Positions 56,095 through 63,271 of a stretch of DNA of 64,000 nucleotides are shown here, in pieces. This DNA comes from Cyanobium sp. Tous-M-B4 (GTDB lineage Bacteria; Cyanobacteriota; Cyanobacteriia; PCC-6307; Cyanobiaceae), in contig NZ_JAGQBA010000003.1 in the NCBI RefSeq assembly GCF_024345395.1, positions 124,001 to 188,000 on the forward strand. Reading direction: 5' to 3'. The translations under genes and the position numbers were made by a program. Under the pieces are notes generated by a model. It searched no databases. It was given only the letters and a program-made list of their open reading frames with translations, and was not told where the DNA came from. Within the stretch, counting starts at the first letter, position 1. The number at the start of each line of letters is the position of its first letter.

Positions 56095-57582
56095 CTAGAG
56101 GCGGGCGTCGAGCACCTCTAACACATCCTGATAAACGCTAAGTGACACTTCAGCCAAGGTATTAAGACTATCTAGATGGGGGTTGATTTCACAGATTTCC
56201 CAGCAGCAAACCCTGGGGTCTGCCAGCAGGAACCGGGTTAACTGGCGAGCTTCATCAGCCCAAAGGCCACCAGGCACTGGCGTGCCGGTGCCCTTGCAGA
56301 TAGTGGAGTCCATGCAATCCACATCGAAGCTCACATAGATCAATTCGACTTGGCTGAGATGGTCTAGGCAGCGCTGAGCTGCCTGCTCTGGCCCCAATCG
56401 CCGAACATCTTCTGTAGTAACAACAGGTATAGAGAACTGCTCAAGCGTGACATTTTCAGCAGGCTCCGTATCACGAACTGCCACATAAATTAGATCTTCA
56501 AGCATGATCGACGGCGATCCTGTGCCATTGAGACATTGGAGCTCTTGCCAAAGCAACCTGGTCGTTGAATCGGGCTCGTTGATGGCCTCAATGGTGTTGT
56601 CGTGAGCCGAGGCAATGGCCAAAGGCATGCCGTGCATGTTGCCGGAGGGCGTGGTGTATGGGGAATGGATATCGGCATGGGCATCGATCCACACCACGCC
56701 TAGGCGCCGATCGGGATGGGCCTGGCGAATGCCAGCGATGGTTGAAGCAGCCGTGGAGTGATCGCCAGCGATCACGATTGGGAACAAGCCGCGATCCAGG
56801 GTGGAGGCCACCAATACGGCCGCGTCCCGCATAACGCCGGCAATCGTCTCGATATGGCGTGCGTGGGGGGTGGCGGTGGCGGTGGCGGAGCCCAGCTCCG
56901 AGGCTCGGGCTCCAGGCCTTGTCTGACCTTTTATTTCCTCAATCAAACGGTCGCTGATTTGGCGCAGCCCCTGCTGACGGGCAGCGGCCTGCTTGAGCAA
57001 ATCAATGCCAGAACCAGCTCCCGGCGTGCCAGCACCAAGGTCGCAATCGACCTCCACCAAGGCAACCCGGGAGCGGCTGGAGGCGTTTACATACTGAGCC
57101 AGGGTCTTTTTCAGTCGCTTCAGATCTGCAAGCGATAGCTCGATCACAGCATCGGCTTCGAGTAGCCGCAGAAATTCTTCAACGCTGATGCAGTTATCGC
57201 CATCTTGATCGAGGGCTGCCAGCAACCGATCTGCCTCTGGTAGATCGGCGCAGGAGGGCGCTAGGGCAGCTAGCAGCACTTCCAGCTCCTGAAAATTGAG
57301 GCTGCCGCTGCCATCACTATCTACTAATTCAAAGATCTCGCGCAGGCAGGAGGCGATAGCCAAACCTGGACGGCCTTGGGCCCAGCCGCTGAAAGCCCCC
57401 AGCCCCACCTCCCCATCGCAGCCAACCAGATCACGCAGAGCTTGGCGATCTTCAATAGCAATCACTCCAGCCATGCTGGCGAGAACATGCTCCACCTCAT
57501 CCACAGATATTTTCCCATCGCCGTCTTGATCAAACAGACTAAAAAGACCGACGAATTCATCTGAACGGGAGGATATTGACAC
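56095..57582 (-). CDS. Arginase-type ureohydrolase with N-terminal EF-hand region
   Basis: A 495-residue protein from a GTG at 57582. EF-hand-like loops: 18-29 (DQDGDGKISVDE), a degenerate one near 53-64, 88-99 (DSDGSGSLNFQE) and 125-136 (DQDGDNCISVEE). The ureohydrolase domain (about 170-495) has the metal ligands of the family: GDHS (His 275), WIDAHADIH (Asp 300, His 302, Asp 304) and SFDVDCMD (Asp 420, Asp 422). The loop SGNMHGMP and RDTEPAE match arginase (SGNxHG, RDVDPGE) better than agmatinase, so arginine to ornithine plus urea is the likely reaction. A guanidine-type hydrolase is not excluded. A TTG at 57804 would run into the divergent gene. Confidence 0.88.
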   Translation of the reverse strand: MSISSRSDEFVGLFSLFDQDGDGKISVDEVEHVLASMAGVIAIEDRQALRDLVGCDGEVGLGAFSGWAQGRPGLAIASCLREIFELVDSDGSGSLNFQELEVLLAALAPSCADLPEADRLLAALDQDGDNCISVEEFLRLLEADAVIELSLADLKRLKKTLAQYVNASSRSRVALVEVDCDLGAGTPGAGSGIDLLKQAAARQQGLRQISDRLIEEIKGQTRPGARASELGSATATATPHARHIETIAGVMRDAAVLVASTLDRGLFPIVIAGDHSTAASTIAGIRQAHPDRRLGVVWIDAHADIHSPYTTPSGNMHGMPLAIASAHDNTIEAINEPDSTTRLLWQELQCLNGTGSPSIMLEDLIYVAVRDTEPAENVTLEQFSIPVVTTEDVRRLGPEQAAQRCLDHLSQVELIYVSFDVDCMDSTICKGTGTPVPGGLWADEARQLTRFLLADPRVCCWEICEINPHLDSLNTLAEVSLSVYQDVLEVLDARL

Positions 57583-57611
57583 TATGAAAGGATCAAAATG
57601 ATTGAACAGAC

Positions 57612-57666
57612 TGCCAAAGCTGACTTTGGCAAATCCTGCTTTATACAGAACATAAAAGTCGATCAA
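57612..57666 (-). promoter_or_regulatory. Candidate promoter and operator of the arginase/urea-channel operon
   Basis: On the minus strand TTGATC (57666-57661) and TATAAA (57645-57640) are 15 bases apart, a short-spaced sigma-70-like pair. Just downstream is a perfect 8-bp inverted repeat, TGCCAAAG (57612-57619) and CTTTGGCA (57624-57631), with a 4-nt spacer, overlapping the expected start of transcription. It lies 29 bases before the GTG at 57582. Either a repressor operator or a leader hairpin is possible. Confidence 0.45.
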
Positions 57667-57756
57667 GCCCTCGGCAAACGTTCCCGTTGCTACTGAAATC
57701 AGAAAGTTTCCGGTTTGCAGGGGCCTAATCTGGATTTCGATGCCGCCCAGTTCGCC

Positions 57757-57987
57757 ATGGAGTTCAAGGGATCCCTGGACGAGCTCAAGGAGCTGGTTGC
57801 CCAACTAGGGGTGCCTTGTCAATGGCAACACAAGGGAGCTTTTGAGCTGGCCGTCTTTGAAGATGGCGTCAGCAATCTGAAGCTCAACTGGTGGCCCCGG
57901 GACGGAATCCTGCGATTGGTGGGAGATCCGGAGGTTCGCGACAGCCTGCAGGCAAAACTTCAAGAAATGCTGAGCGGCCAGGGCTAG
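57757..57987 (+). CDS. Small hypothetical protein upstream of phnC-type gene
   Basis: A 76-residue protein, MEFKGSLDELKELVAQLGVP, then a region ELAVFEDGVSNLKLNWWPRD and a C-terminal helix (VRDSLQAKLQEMLSGQ). It looks like a small alpha/beta protein; no family was recognised. The ATG at 57757 was taken; a TTG at 57715 would add 14 residues. It is divergent from the arginase gene and 32 bases upstream of the ABC ATPase gene. Confidence 0.6.
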   Translation: MEFKGSLDELKELVAQLGVPCQWQHKGAFELAVFEDGVSNLKLNWWPRDGILRLVGDPEVRDSLQAKLQEMLSGQG

Positions 57988-58019
57988 AAGCCAAATCACC
58001 AGATGAACCGGGCCCGCAT

Positions 58020-58766
58020 GTGACGTCCCTACTGATCCTCCAAGACATCACCGTCAAGGGCCGCAGCCAGCCTCGCCTTGATGGGGTGTCGCTTCAGGTT
58101 GATGCCGGTGAACGAATTGCCCTGCTGGGTCCCAGCGGTGCTGGCAAAAGCACCTTGCTTGCCGTGGCCAATGGCTTGCTGACCCCGCAGCAGGGCAGGG
58201 TGTTTTGGCAGGGGGAGGTACGGGCCCGCAGCGGACGGGCCCGGCGACGGCAGCAGGCCCGGATCGGCACCCTCTGGCAAGACCTGCGGCTGATCGAGGA
58301 GCTCACCGTGCAGCAAAACCTCAACGCCGCCCGGCTAGCCGTCTGGGGCTGGCCGCGGGCCCTGCTCAACCTGCTGATGCCCCTAGAGACCAAGGCCTGC
58401 ACAACGATGTTGCAGCGGCTTGATCTCGATCCAGCCCTACTCAACCAGCCCGTCTCCGCCCTCTCCGGCGGCCAGCGCCAGCGGGTAGCCCTTGCCCGAC
58501 TACTGCGACAGGAGCCCCAACTGCTACTAGCCGATGAACCCTTAGCCAGCCTTGATCCCCGCCTGGCCGGCGAGCTGTTAACCCTGCTGCTGGAGCTCGC
58601 AAACCCGCCTCGGGCCTTGCTGTTGAGCCTGCACCGTCCCGATTTGCTGTCTGGTTTCGATCGGGTGCTGGGGCTGCGGGCCGGGCGCCTTGTCTTTGAC
58701 CAACCCATGGCCAGCCTTGAGCCAGGCCAGCTGGAGGAGCTTTACGCCGGGACCCCAGGGGCATGA
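58020..58766 (+). CDS. phnC: Phosphonate-type ABC transporter ATP-binding protein
   Basis: A 248-residue ABC ATPase. Walker A GPSGAGKSTLLAVANGLL, Q-loop TLWQDLRLIEELTV, signature VSALSGGQRQRVALARLL, Walker B LLLADEPLASLDP and switch His SLHRPD are all present. The Q-loop ATPase most resembles PhnC, which powers phosphonate, phosphite or related oxyanion uptake. The start is a GTG at 58020. The stop overlaps the permease ATG (ATGA). Confidence 0.88.
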   Translation: MTSLLILQDITVKGRSQPRLDGVSLQVDAGERIALLGPSGAGKSTLLAVANGLLTPQQGRVFWQGEVRARSGRARRRQQARIGTLWQDLRLIEELTVQQNLNAARLAVWGWPRALLNLLMPLETKACTTMLQRLDLDPALLNQPVSALSGGQRQRVALARLLRQEPQLLLADEPLASLDPRLAGELLTLLLELANPPRALLLSLHRPDLLSGFDRVLGLRAGRLVFDQPMASLEPGQLEELYAGTPGA

Positions 58767-60349
58767 GACCAGCGGCGCCGTTGTGGGTGTTGCTGCCCGC
58801 CCTAATTGTGCTGCCGCTGCTGGCATTGCTGCCAGGAATCAGCCATGGCGGTGGCTGGGAGCTGGTGGGGCAATTTTCTGCCGCAGCCCTGCGGCCCTCC
58901 CTGGATCCAATAGTGCTGGGCTCGGTGCTGGGCGGCCTAGCCGTCACAGCCGGCATGGCCCTGCTGGGCTGGGCCGGCAGCCTGGTGTTGGGTTTGGTGC
59001 TGGGAATCGCTAGTTCAAGGGTGGTGTGGCGCACCTGCTACGGCAGCGCCGCTCCAGCCAGCTGGATACGCCGCCTACTAGCCATACCGCGCTCGATTCA
59101 CGAACTGCTCTGGGGGCTGCTGCTGCTGCAGGTGGTCGGGCTGCAACCAGTGGTAGCGGTAGTGGCAATCGCCATTCCCTTTGGAGCGCTGGTAGCCCGG
59201 GTGGTCAGCGACCTGCTGGATGCCCTGCCCACCGCCAGCCTGGAGGCCCTGCGCTGCGGCGGCAGCCCCGCCCCAACCGCCCTGTTCACGGCCCTGGGGC
59301 CGCCCCTGCTGCCCCAGGTGATCAGCTACAGCGGCTACCGGCTCGAATGCGCCTTGCGCAGCGCCACCCTGCTGGGAGTATTTGGCCTGGGCGGGCTGGG
59401 CACCGAGCTGCGCCTCACCCTGCAATCGCTGGCCTTCAACGAGCTCTGGAGCGGCCTGTGGGCGTTGCTGGCGGTGATGCTGCTGCTGGAAGCCCTAATG
59501 GGCTGGCTGCGGCGGCGCTGGGCCATGCCGGCACGGCTGGGGCTAAGCCAGCGTGGAGTGGGCAGTCAGGGCCAGGAAATGGTGGCTGTAGCGATGGCCA
59601 TGCTCCCCGTGCTGCTGCTGGTGGCCTGGCGCCTGGAAGTGCAGCCCGCCACCCTGTTGCAGTGGCAAGGCCTACCACCGCTGGGCGCCGCCGACTGGGG
59701 AGCCGTGGCCACCCTGCCCTGGCCGAGCCTGATCGGCAACACCCTGCTGCTCACCTTGGTAGCCGCGGCCCTAGCTGTGGGGTTGGCGCCGCTGCTGCTG
59801 CTGTTTGCGACGCCCTGGCCGGCGGCGGGCGCGCTGGTGCGGGGACTGTGGGCCCTGGGCCGGCTATGGCCGCCACCACTAACGGCGCTGTTGCTGCTGT
59901 TTGTGCTCCAGCCCGGGGTGCTCACAGGCGCCCTTGCCCTGGGCTTCCACAACCTGGGCATTCTCGGACGCCTGCTCCTAGAAGCGGCCGAAACCAGTGG
60001 CGGCAACAAAGAGCAGGCCCTGCTGGCCGCAGGAGTGGCTCCGCGCCTGGCCCTGCTCTACGGCCGCTTCAGCGGCCTGGCCCGGCCCTACTTGGCCTAT
60101 GGCGCCTACCGGGCTGATGTGATTTTGCGCGAATCGGTGGTAGTGGGGCTGGTGGGGGCCACGGGCCTGGGCAGCCAGCTGCTGGAAGCCCTGAGTTCGT
60201 TTGCCGGCGACCAACTGCTGGCCCTGGTGCTGGCCTATGCGCTGCTGACCTTGCTGGGGGAAGATCTCAGCGACCGCGCACGCCAGTGGCTGCTGGAGAC
60301 CCCCCATGGTGATGGCCATCCCCAGGAAGCTGGTGGCACTTGGCGATAG
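58763..60349 (+). CDS. phnE: Phosphonate-type ABC transporter permease, fused double unit
   Basis: A 528-residue membrane protein, about twice the length of a single PhnE permease. Each half has about six helices and an EAA-type cytoplasmic loop: DALPTASLEALRCGGSPAP in the first and EAAETSGGNKEQALLAAGV in the second. So both transmembrane units of the transporter are joined in one chain. Genes phnC and phnE overlap. The substrate follows the binding protein and is not certain. Confidence 0.87.
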   Translation: MRPAAPLWVLLPALIVLPLLALLPGISHGGGWELVGQFSAAALRPSLDPIVLGSVLGGLAVTAGMALLGWAGSLVLGLVLGIASSRVVWRTCYGSAAPASWIRRLLAIPRSIHELLWGLLLLQVVGLQPVVAVVAIAIPFGALVARVVSDLLDALPTASLEALRCGGSPAPTALFTALGPPLLPQVISYSGYRLECALRSATLLGVFGLGGLGTELRLTLQSLAFNELWSGLWALLAVMLLLEALMGWLRRRWAMPARLGLSQRGVGSQGQEMVAVAMAMLPVLLLVAWRLEVQPATLLQWQGLPPLGAADWGAVATLPWPSLIGNTLLLTLVAAALAVGLAPLLLLFATPWPAAGALVRGLWALGRLWPPPLTALLLLFVLQPGVLTGALALGFHNLGILGRLLLEAAETSGGNKEQALLAAGVAPRLALLYGRFSGLARPYLAYGAYRADVILRESVVVGLVGATGLGSQLLEALSSFAGDQLLALVLAYALLTLLGEDLSDRARQWLLETPHGDGHPQEAGGTWR

Positions 60350-60986
60350 CGGCGTTTTTGGCTGGGGTGATCCCCTTGAGGGGGGCTGGTGCGAACGGCT
60401 GCGGCGCCACTGGATGGAACTGCCGGGCGGCCCGGTGCTCTACAACCTCGGCGTGCGTGGCGATGGCCTGGAGCGACTGGCAGCCCGCCTCAGCGCTGAG
60501 GTTGGCTGCCGCGGTGAGCTACGGCGCCAGCTGCCGCAGGGGATCCTGCTCGGCATAGGCCTGAATGACACCGCCCGGGTTGGACGGCCTGATGGGCGAC
60601 CCCAACTGGATGCCGAAGGCTTTTTGTTTGGCTTGCAGCAGCTTCTGCACAAGGCCAAGGAGATCGCTGCGGTGCATGTGATCGGCCTCACCCCGGTGGA
60701 GGAGAGCGCCATGCCCTACGCCGGGGTGCTCTGGTATTCCCTGGCAGACATCCGTCGCTACGAGGCCCTGCTGGAAGAGGCCTGCCTGGAGGCGAATGTG
60801 CCGTTCCTGCCCCTGCTGGAGGTGCTGCTGGCTGATTCCGACTGGCCCCTATGGCTAAGCAACGACGGCCTGCACCTCAACAGTGAGGGCCATCGCCGGG
60901 TATTCGAGCAAGTGCGCTCCTGGCCGGCCCTTCTGGGCTGGGCGGATCTGCAGCTGCGCCAAGAGCCCACCCCCTTGGGCTACTAA
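60306..60986 (+). CDS. SGNH/GDSL-type hydrolase
   Basis: A 226-residue esterase/lipase-like protein. The nucleophile block reads ALGDSGVFGWGDPLEGGWC (GDSG in place of GDSL), block III is LLGIGLNDTARVG (GxND), and block V is NDGLHLNSEGHRRVF (DxxH). It lacks a signal peptide, so it is probably cytosolic. The first 44 bases overlap the phnE gene, and a later start at an internal ATG (60312) is possible. Substrate unknown. Confidence 0.82.
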   Translation: MVMAIPRKLVALGDSGVFGWGDPLEGGWCERLRRHWMELPGGPVLYNLGVRGDGLERLAARLSAEVGCRGELRRQLPQGILLGIGLNDTARVGRPDGRPQLDAEGFLFGLQQLLHKAKEIAAVHVIGLTPVEESAMPYAGVLWYSLADIRRYEALLEEACLEANVPFLPLLEVLLADSDWPLWLSNDGLHLNSEGHRRVFEQVRSWPALLGWADLQLRQEPTPLGY

Positions 60987-61010
60987 GCCGCACGGCGAAG
61001 TTGTTTTCTA

Positions 61011-61026
61011 TCACCCATTCGGGTGA
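61011..61026. promoter_or_regulatory. Inverted repeat before the sigma factor gene
   Basis: TCACCC (61011-61016), ATTC, GGGTGA (61021-61026) form a perfect 6-bp stem in the 115-base gap after the SGNH gene. No T-run follows, so an operator or a weak terminator are both possible. Confidence 0.3.
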
Positions 61027-61101
61027 GAGCGCTTCACCGCCCCGGGGGAGCCAGCCGCATGGGCACCGCGGCGACGGTAAAAACACCGACGCCTCCACCC
61101 C

Positions 61102-62040
61102 ATGGCATCTGCCTTCCCAGCTACTGCCCACTCGAAAACATCTGCCCGCCAGCGCCGCAGCGGCCAAGCCGATCCAGCCCAGGCCGAGCTGGGCCCCTCC
61201 CAGCTGCACACCCGCAACCGCAGCTGGCTTGAGGCCATGGCCGCAAGCCCCGACGCCACAACCAAGCTCTGGTGGCGCAACGCCCTAGTGGAGCACAACC
61301 TGGCCCTAGTGCGCATGGTGGCCCAGCGCCAGAGCCAGCGAACTGGTCAACCTTTTGATGAGCTCGTGTCTGCAGGCTGCCTGGGGCTGATCCGGGCCGT
61401 GGAGGCCTTCGACCTGCGCCAAACCTGCAATCTCAGCAGCTATGCGGTGCCCTATATCCGCGGCGCCATGCTCCACGACGTCCGCGACCACGGCCAGCCG
61501 CTGCATACTCCCCGGCGGCTGCGGGAGCTGCAGCAACGGGCCCGGCGGCTACAGGAACAGCGCCGCGGCCAGGGCCTGGCACCGCTTGCCGCCGCAGAGA
61601 TTGCCTCAGAGCTCGGTTGCAGCACTGCCCAACTTGAGGAGGCCGGCGCAGTGCAGCGGGCCCTGCAGGTGCGCAGTCTCGATGCCCAGCTCAGCGACGA
61701 TGGCGAGCAGGCGGGCACCCTGCTCGACCAGCTGGCAGCCGGCTCCGCAGCCGCAACCTGCGCCGGCGACGATCCGGGCGACGGTCCAGACGATGATTCA
61801 GGCAACAATTCAGTGGCTGGTGAAAGGGCTTTAAAGGCCCACTGGTTGCAGACCCAGCTAAGCCAGCTGGGCGGCATCGAGAAGCGGCTGCTGCTGGGTC
61901 ACTGGATCGAGGGTCTGGGCTGGTGCGAGCTGGCCCTTGAGCTCAAGCTCAGCAGCCGCCAAGCCCGGCAGCGTGGCGAGGCCCTACTGGCCTGGCTTCA
62001 GAAGAACGCCATCGCCAGCAGCGCCGCGATCGCCGTCTGA
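61102..62040 (+). CDS. Group 3 sigma-70-type RNA polymerase sigma factor (SigF-like)
   Basis: A 312-residue sigma factor with regions 2, 3 and 4. Region 2 is VEHNLALVRMVAQRQSQRTG with FDELVSAGCLGLIRAVEAFD and NLSSYAVPYIRGAMLHDVRD. A linker rich in Asp and Gly (about 218-235) separates region 3 from region 4 (LKAHWLQTQLSQLGGIEKRL, LALELKLSSRQARQRGEALL). The layout suits the alternative sigma factors of cyanobacteria, used for pilus and motility genes in some species. The ATG at 61102 follows a 115-base gap. The 3' end overlaps the convergent DUF92 gene by 43 bases. Confidence 0.85.
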   Translation: MASAFPATAHSKTSARQRRSGQADPAQAELGPSQLHTRNRSWLEAMAASPDATTKLWWRNALVEHNLALVRMVAQRQSQRTGQPFDELVSAGCLGLIRAVEAFDLRQTCNLSSYAVPYIRGAMLHDVRDHGQPLHTPRRLRELQQRARRLQEQRRGQGLAPLAAAEIASELGCSTAQLEEAGAVQRALQVRSLDAQLSDDGEQAGTLLDQLAAGSAAATCAGDDPGDGPDDDSGNNSVAGERALKAHWLQTQLSQLGGIEKRLLLGHWIEGLGWCELALELKLSSRQARQRGEALLAWLQKNAIASSAAIAV

Positions 62041-62771
62041 AGCCCGTTCACCAGCTCGTTGCTGAGCCAGCCCAAACGCTGTTGGACGCTGGCTCCGATC
62101 AGGCTTTCGATCAAGGTGGCCGCCAGGCCCACCAGGGTCACAAGCAGCCAGGCGCCGCTGCCAGCCAGCAGCCCCAGGGCCAGCATCAGGGCTGCCATCA
62201 GCGCACTGCCCACCAGGCTGGCGGCGGTGCCCTCCAGGCTGATCGCCCCTTCAGTTCCGGGTGGCACCGGACGCAAGGTGGTGATCAGCAGCGTGTGGCG
62301 CCCCCAGCGCTTGCCGATTTCACTGCCAAATGTGTCGGCCAACTTGGCGGCGAAGCTGGCAGCAAAACCAACCAGCAGCAGCGGCGCCGCTGCCGGTGCC
62401 AGGGCGGCGGCGCCAGCCAGTAAGGCGCCGGTAGCAGCCGAACCCCAAACGTTCTCCGGCCCGCGCAAACCGCCTCGCGCCTCCGCCAATCCCCGCGCCT
62501 GCTTGGTGCGAAAGCCCAGGCGCGTTACCAGGGAGCCCAGGGCCAGATAGATCACCACCGCCAGCCAGCCCCGCAGGCCGAGGCAACCCCACAGCAAGCT
62601 GCCGAGGATGCCGGCATGCACCCAGCCAGCGGGGGTTAGCAGGGGCAGGCGCTGGGCAAGGAAGATCAGCACCGCATTGAGGGCCACTGCCAGGAGCCAG
62701 TGGCTCCAGGTCTGGGGGGCGACGAGTGCTGGGGAGAGCAGGGCTGGCACTACAAGGGCCGGGGCAGACAT
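61998..62771 (-). CDS. DUF92 family membrane protein, phytyl-phosphate kinase-like
   Basis: A 257-residue protein with six or seven hydrophobic helices. LTPAGWVHAGILGSLLWGCL, LGFRTKQARGLAEARGGLRG, FAASFAAKLADTFGSEIGKR and PPGTEGAISLEGTAASLVGS are family hallmarks. Members include VTE6, which phosphorylates phytyl phosphate to phytyl diphosphate for tocopherol or chlorophyll recycling in cyanobacteria and plants. That role is family knowledge and not proven here. It overlaps the sigma factor gene by 43 bases. Confidence 0.85.
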   Translation of the reverse strand: MSAPALVVPALLSPALVAPQTWSHWLLAVALNAVLIFLAQRLPLLTPAGWVHAGILGSLLWGCLGLRGWLAVVIYLALGSLVTRLGFRTKQARGLAEARGGLRGPENVWGSAATGALLAGAAALAPAAAPLLLVGFAASFAAKLADTFGSEIGKRWGRHTLLITTLRPVPPGTEGAISLEGTAASLVGSALMAALMLALGLLAGSGAWLLVTLVGLAATLIESLIGASVQQRLGWLSNELVNGLQTAIAALLAMAFF

Positions 62772-62815
62772 CAGCACAGGGCAGCAGCGGCGCCAACAAA
62801 GTGTGTTGCACAGCG

Positions 62816-62875
62816 CGGCAGCAGCGTCACAGGGCAGCGCAGCAACGGATAATCGCCATTACGACGCTGCTGCCG
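62816..62875. promoter_or_regulatory. Perfect 13-bp inverted repeat before the hypothetical gene at 62878
   Basis: CGGCAGCAGCGTC (62816-62828) and GACGCTGCTGCCG (62863-62875) are exact reverse complements, 34 bases apart. The right arm ends two bases before the ATG at 62878, so an RNA hairpin would cover the ribosome site. No T-run follows. Confidence 0.55.
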
Positions 62876-62877
62876 TG

Positions 62878-63270
62878 ATGGTGTTCAACCGCAAGGCCTT
62901 CTTCTTAGACCTGGGCAGCGAAGGGGCTACACCAGCGCAGGTGGCGATCGCCGAGGCCAAGCCCGATCCCAGCGAGCCGGAAGCTAGCCAAGCGGCAACT
63001 TTCCAAGTAGGCGTTGGCTCCTCTAGTCCAGCTGCAGCGACAGCCGCAGCAAAGCCAGCGAGCCCAGCTCCAGCAGGCTCGGCACCCACCACGGCTGAAG
63101 CGATCGCTGCCGAATTGCGGGCCGCCCAGGAGGCCCTGCCCCCACCCAGCAACGCCACCTTCGCCCCCGACTGCCTCAACCCGGCCAACACCCTGCCCAG
63201 CCGCCGTCGCCTAGCCGGCGCCAACCTGGCGGGCTTTAAGGCGATGGCCTCCGGCATGTTCCGCAACTAA
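62878..63270 (+). CDS. Hypothetical protein with Ala/Pro-rich middle
   Basis: A 130-residue protein: MVFNRKAFFLDLGSEGATPA at the start, a disordered stretch rich in Ala, Pro and Ser (about 25-75), and a more defined end (FAPDCLNPANTLPSRRRLAG, ANLAGFKAMASGMFRN). The C-terminal piece looks conserved; no named family was recognised. The gene is 106 bases from the divergent DUF92 gene, with a perfect 13-bp inverted repeat in between. One base separates its stop from the convergent rsmE stop. Confidence 0.65.
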   Translation: MVFNRKAFFLDLGSEGATPAQVAIAEAKPDPSEPEASQAATFQVGVGSSSPAAATAAAKPASPAPAGSAPTTAEAIAAELRAAQEALPPPSNATFAPDCLNPANTLPSRRRLAGANLAGFKAMASGMFRN

Positions 63271-63271
63271 C

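Noticed and set aside
57583-57756. NtcA site in the arginase promoter
   Set aside because: No GTA-N8-TAC was found on reading the gap, so nitrogen control by NtcA is not supported here.
57583-57804. Arginase gene extended to a TTG at 57804
   Set aside because: It would read through promoter-like, AT-rich sequence and overlap the divergent gene at 57757; the GTG at 57582 begins just before the first EF-hand.
53119-60349. Claim that the cell degrades phosphonates
   Set aside because: Only transporter genes are present; no C-P lyase, phosphonatase or phosphite dehydrogenase gene lies in the window, and the ligand is uncertain.
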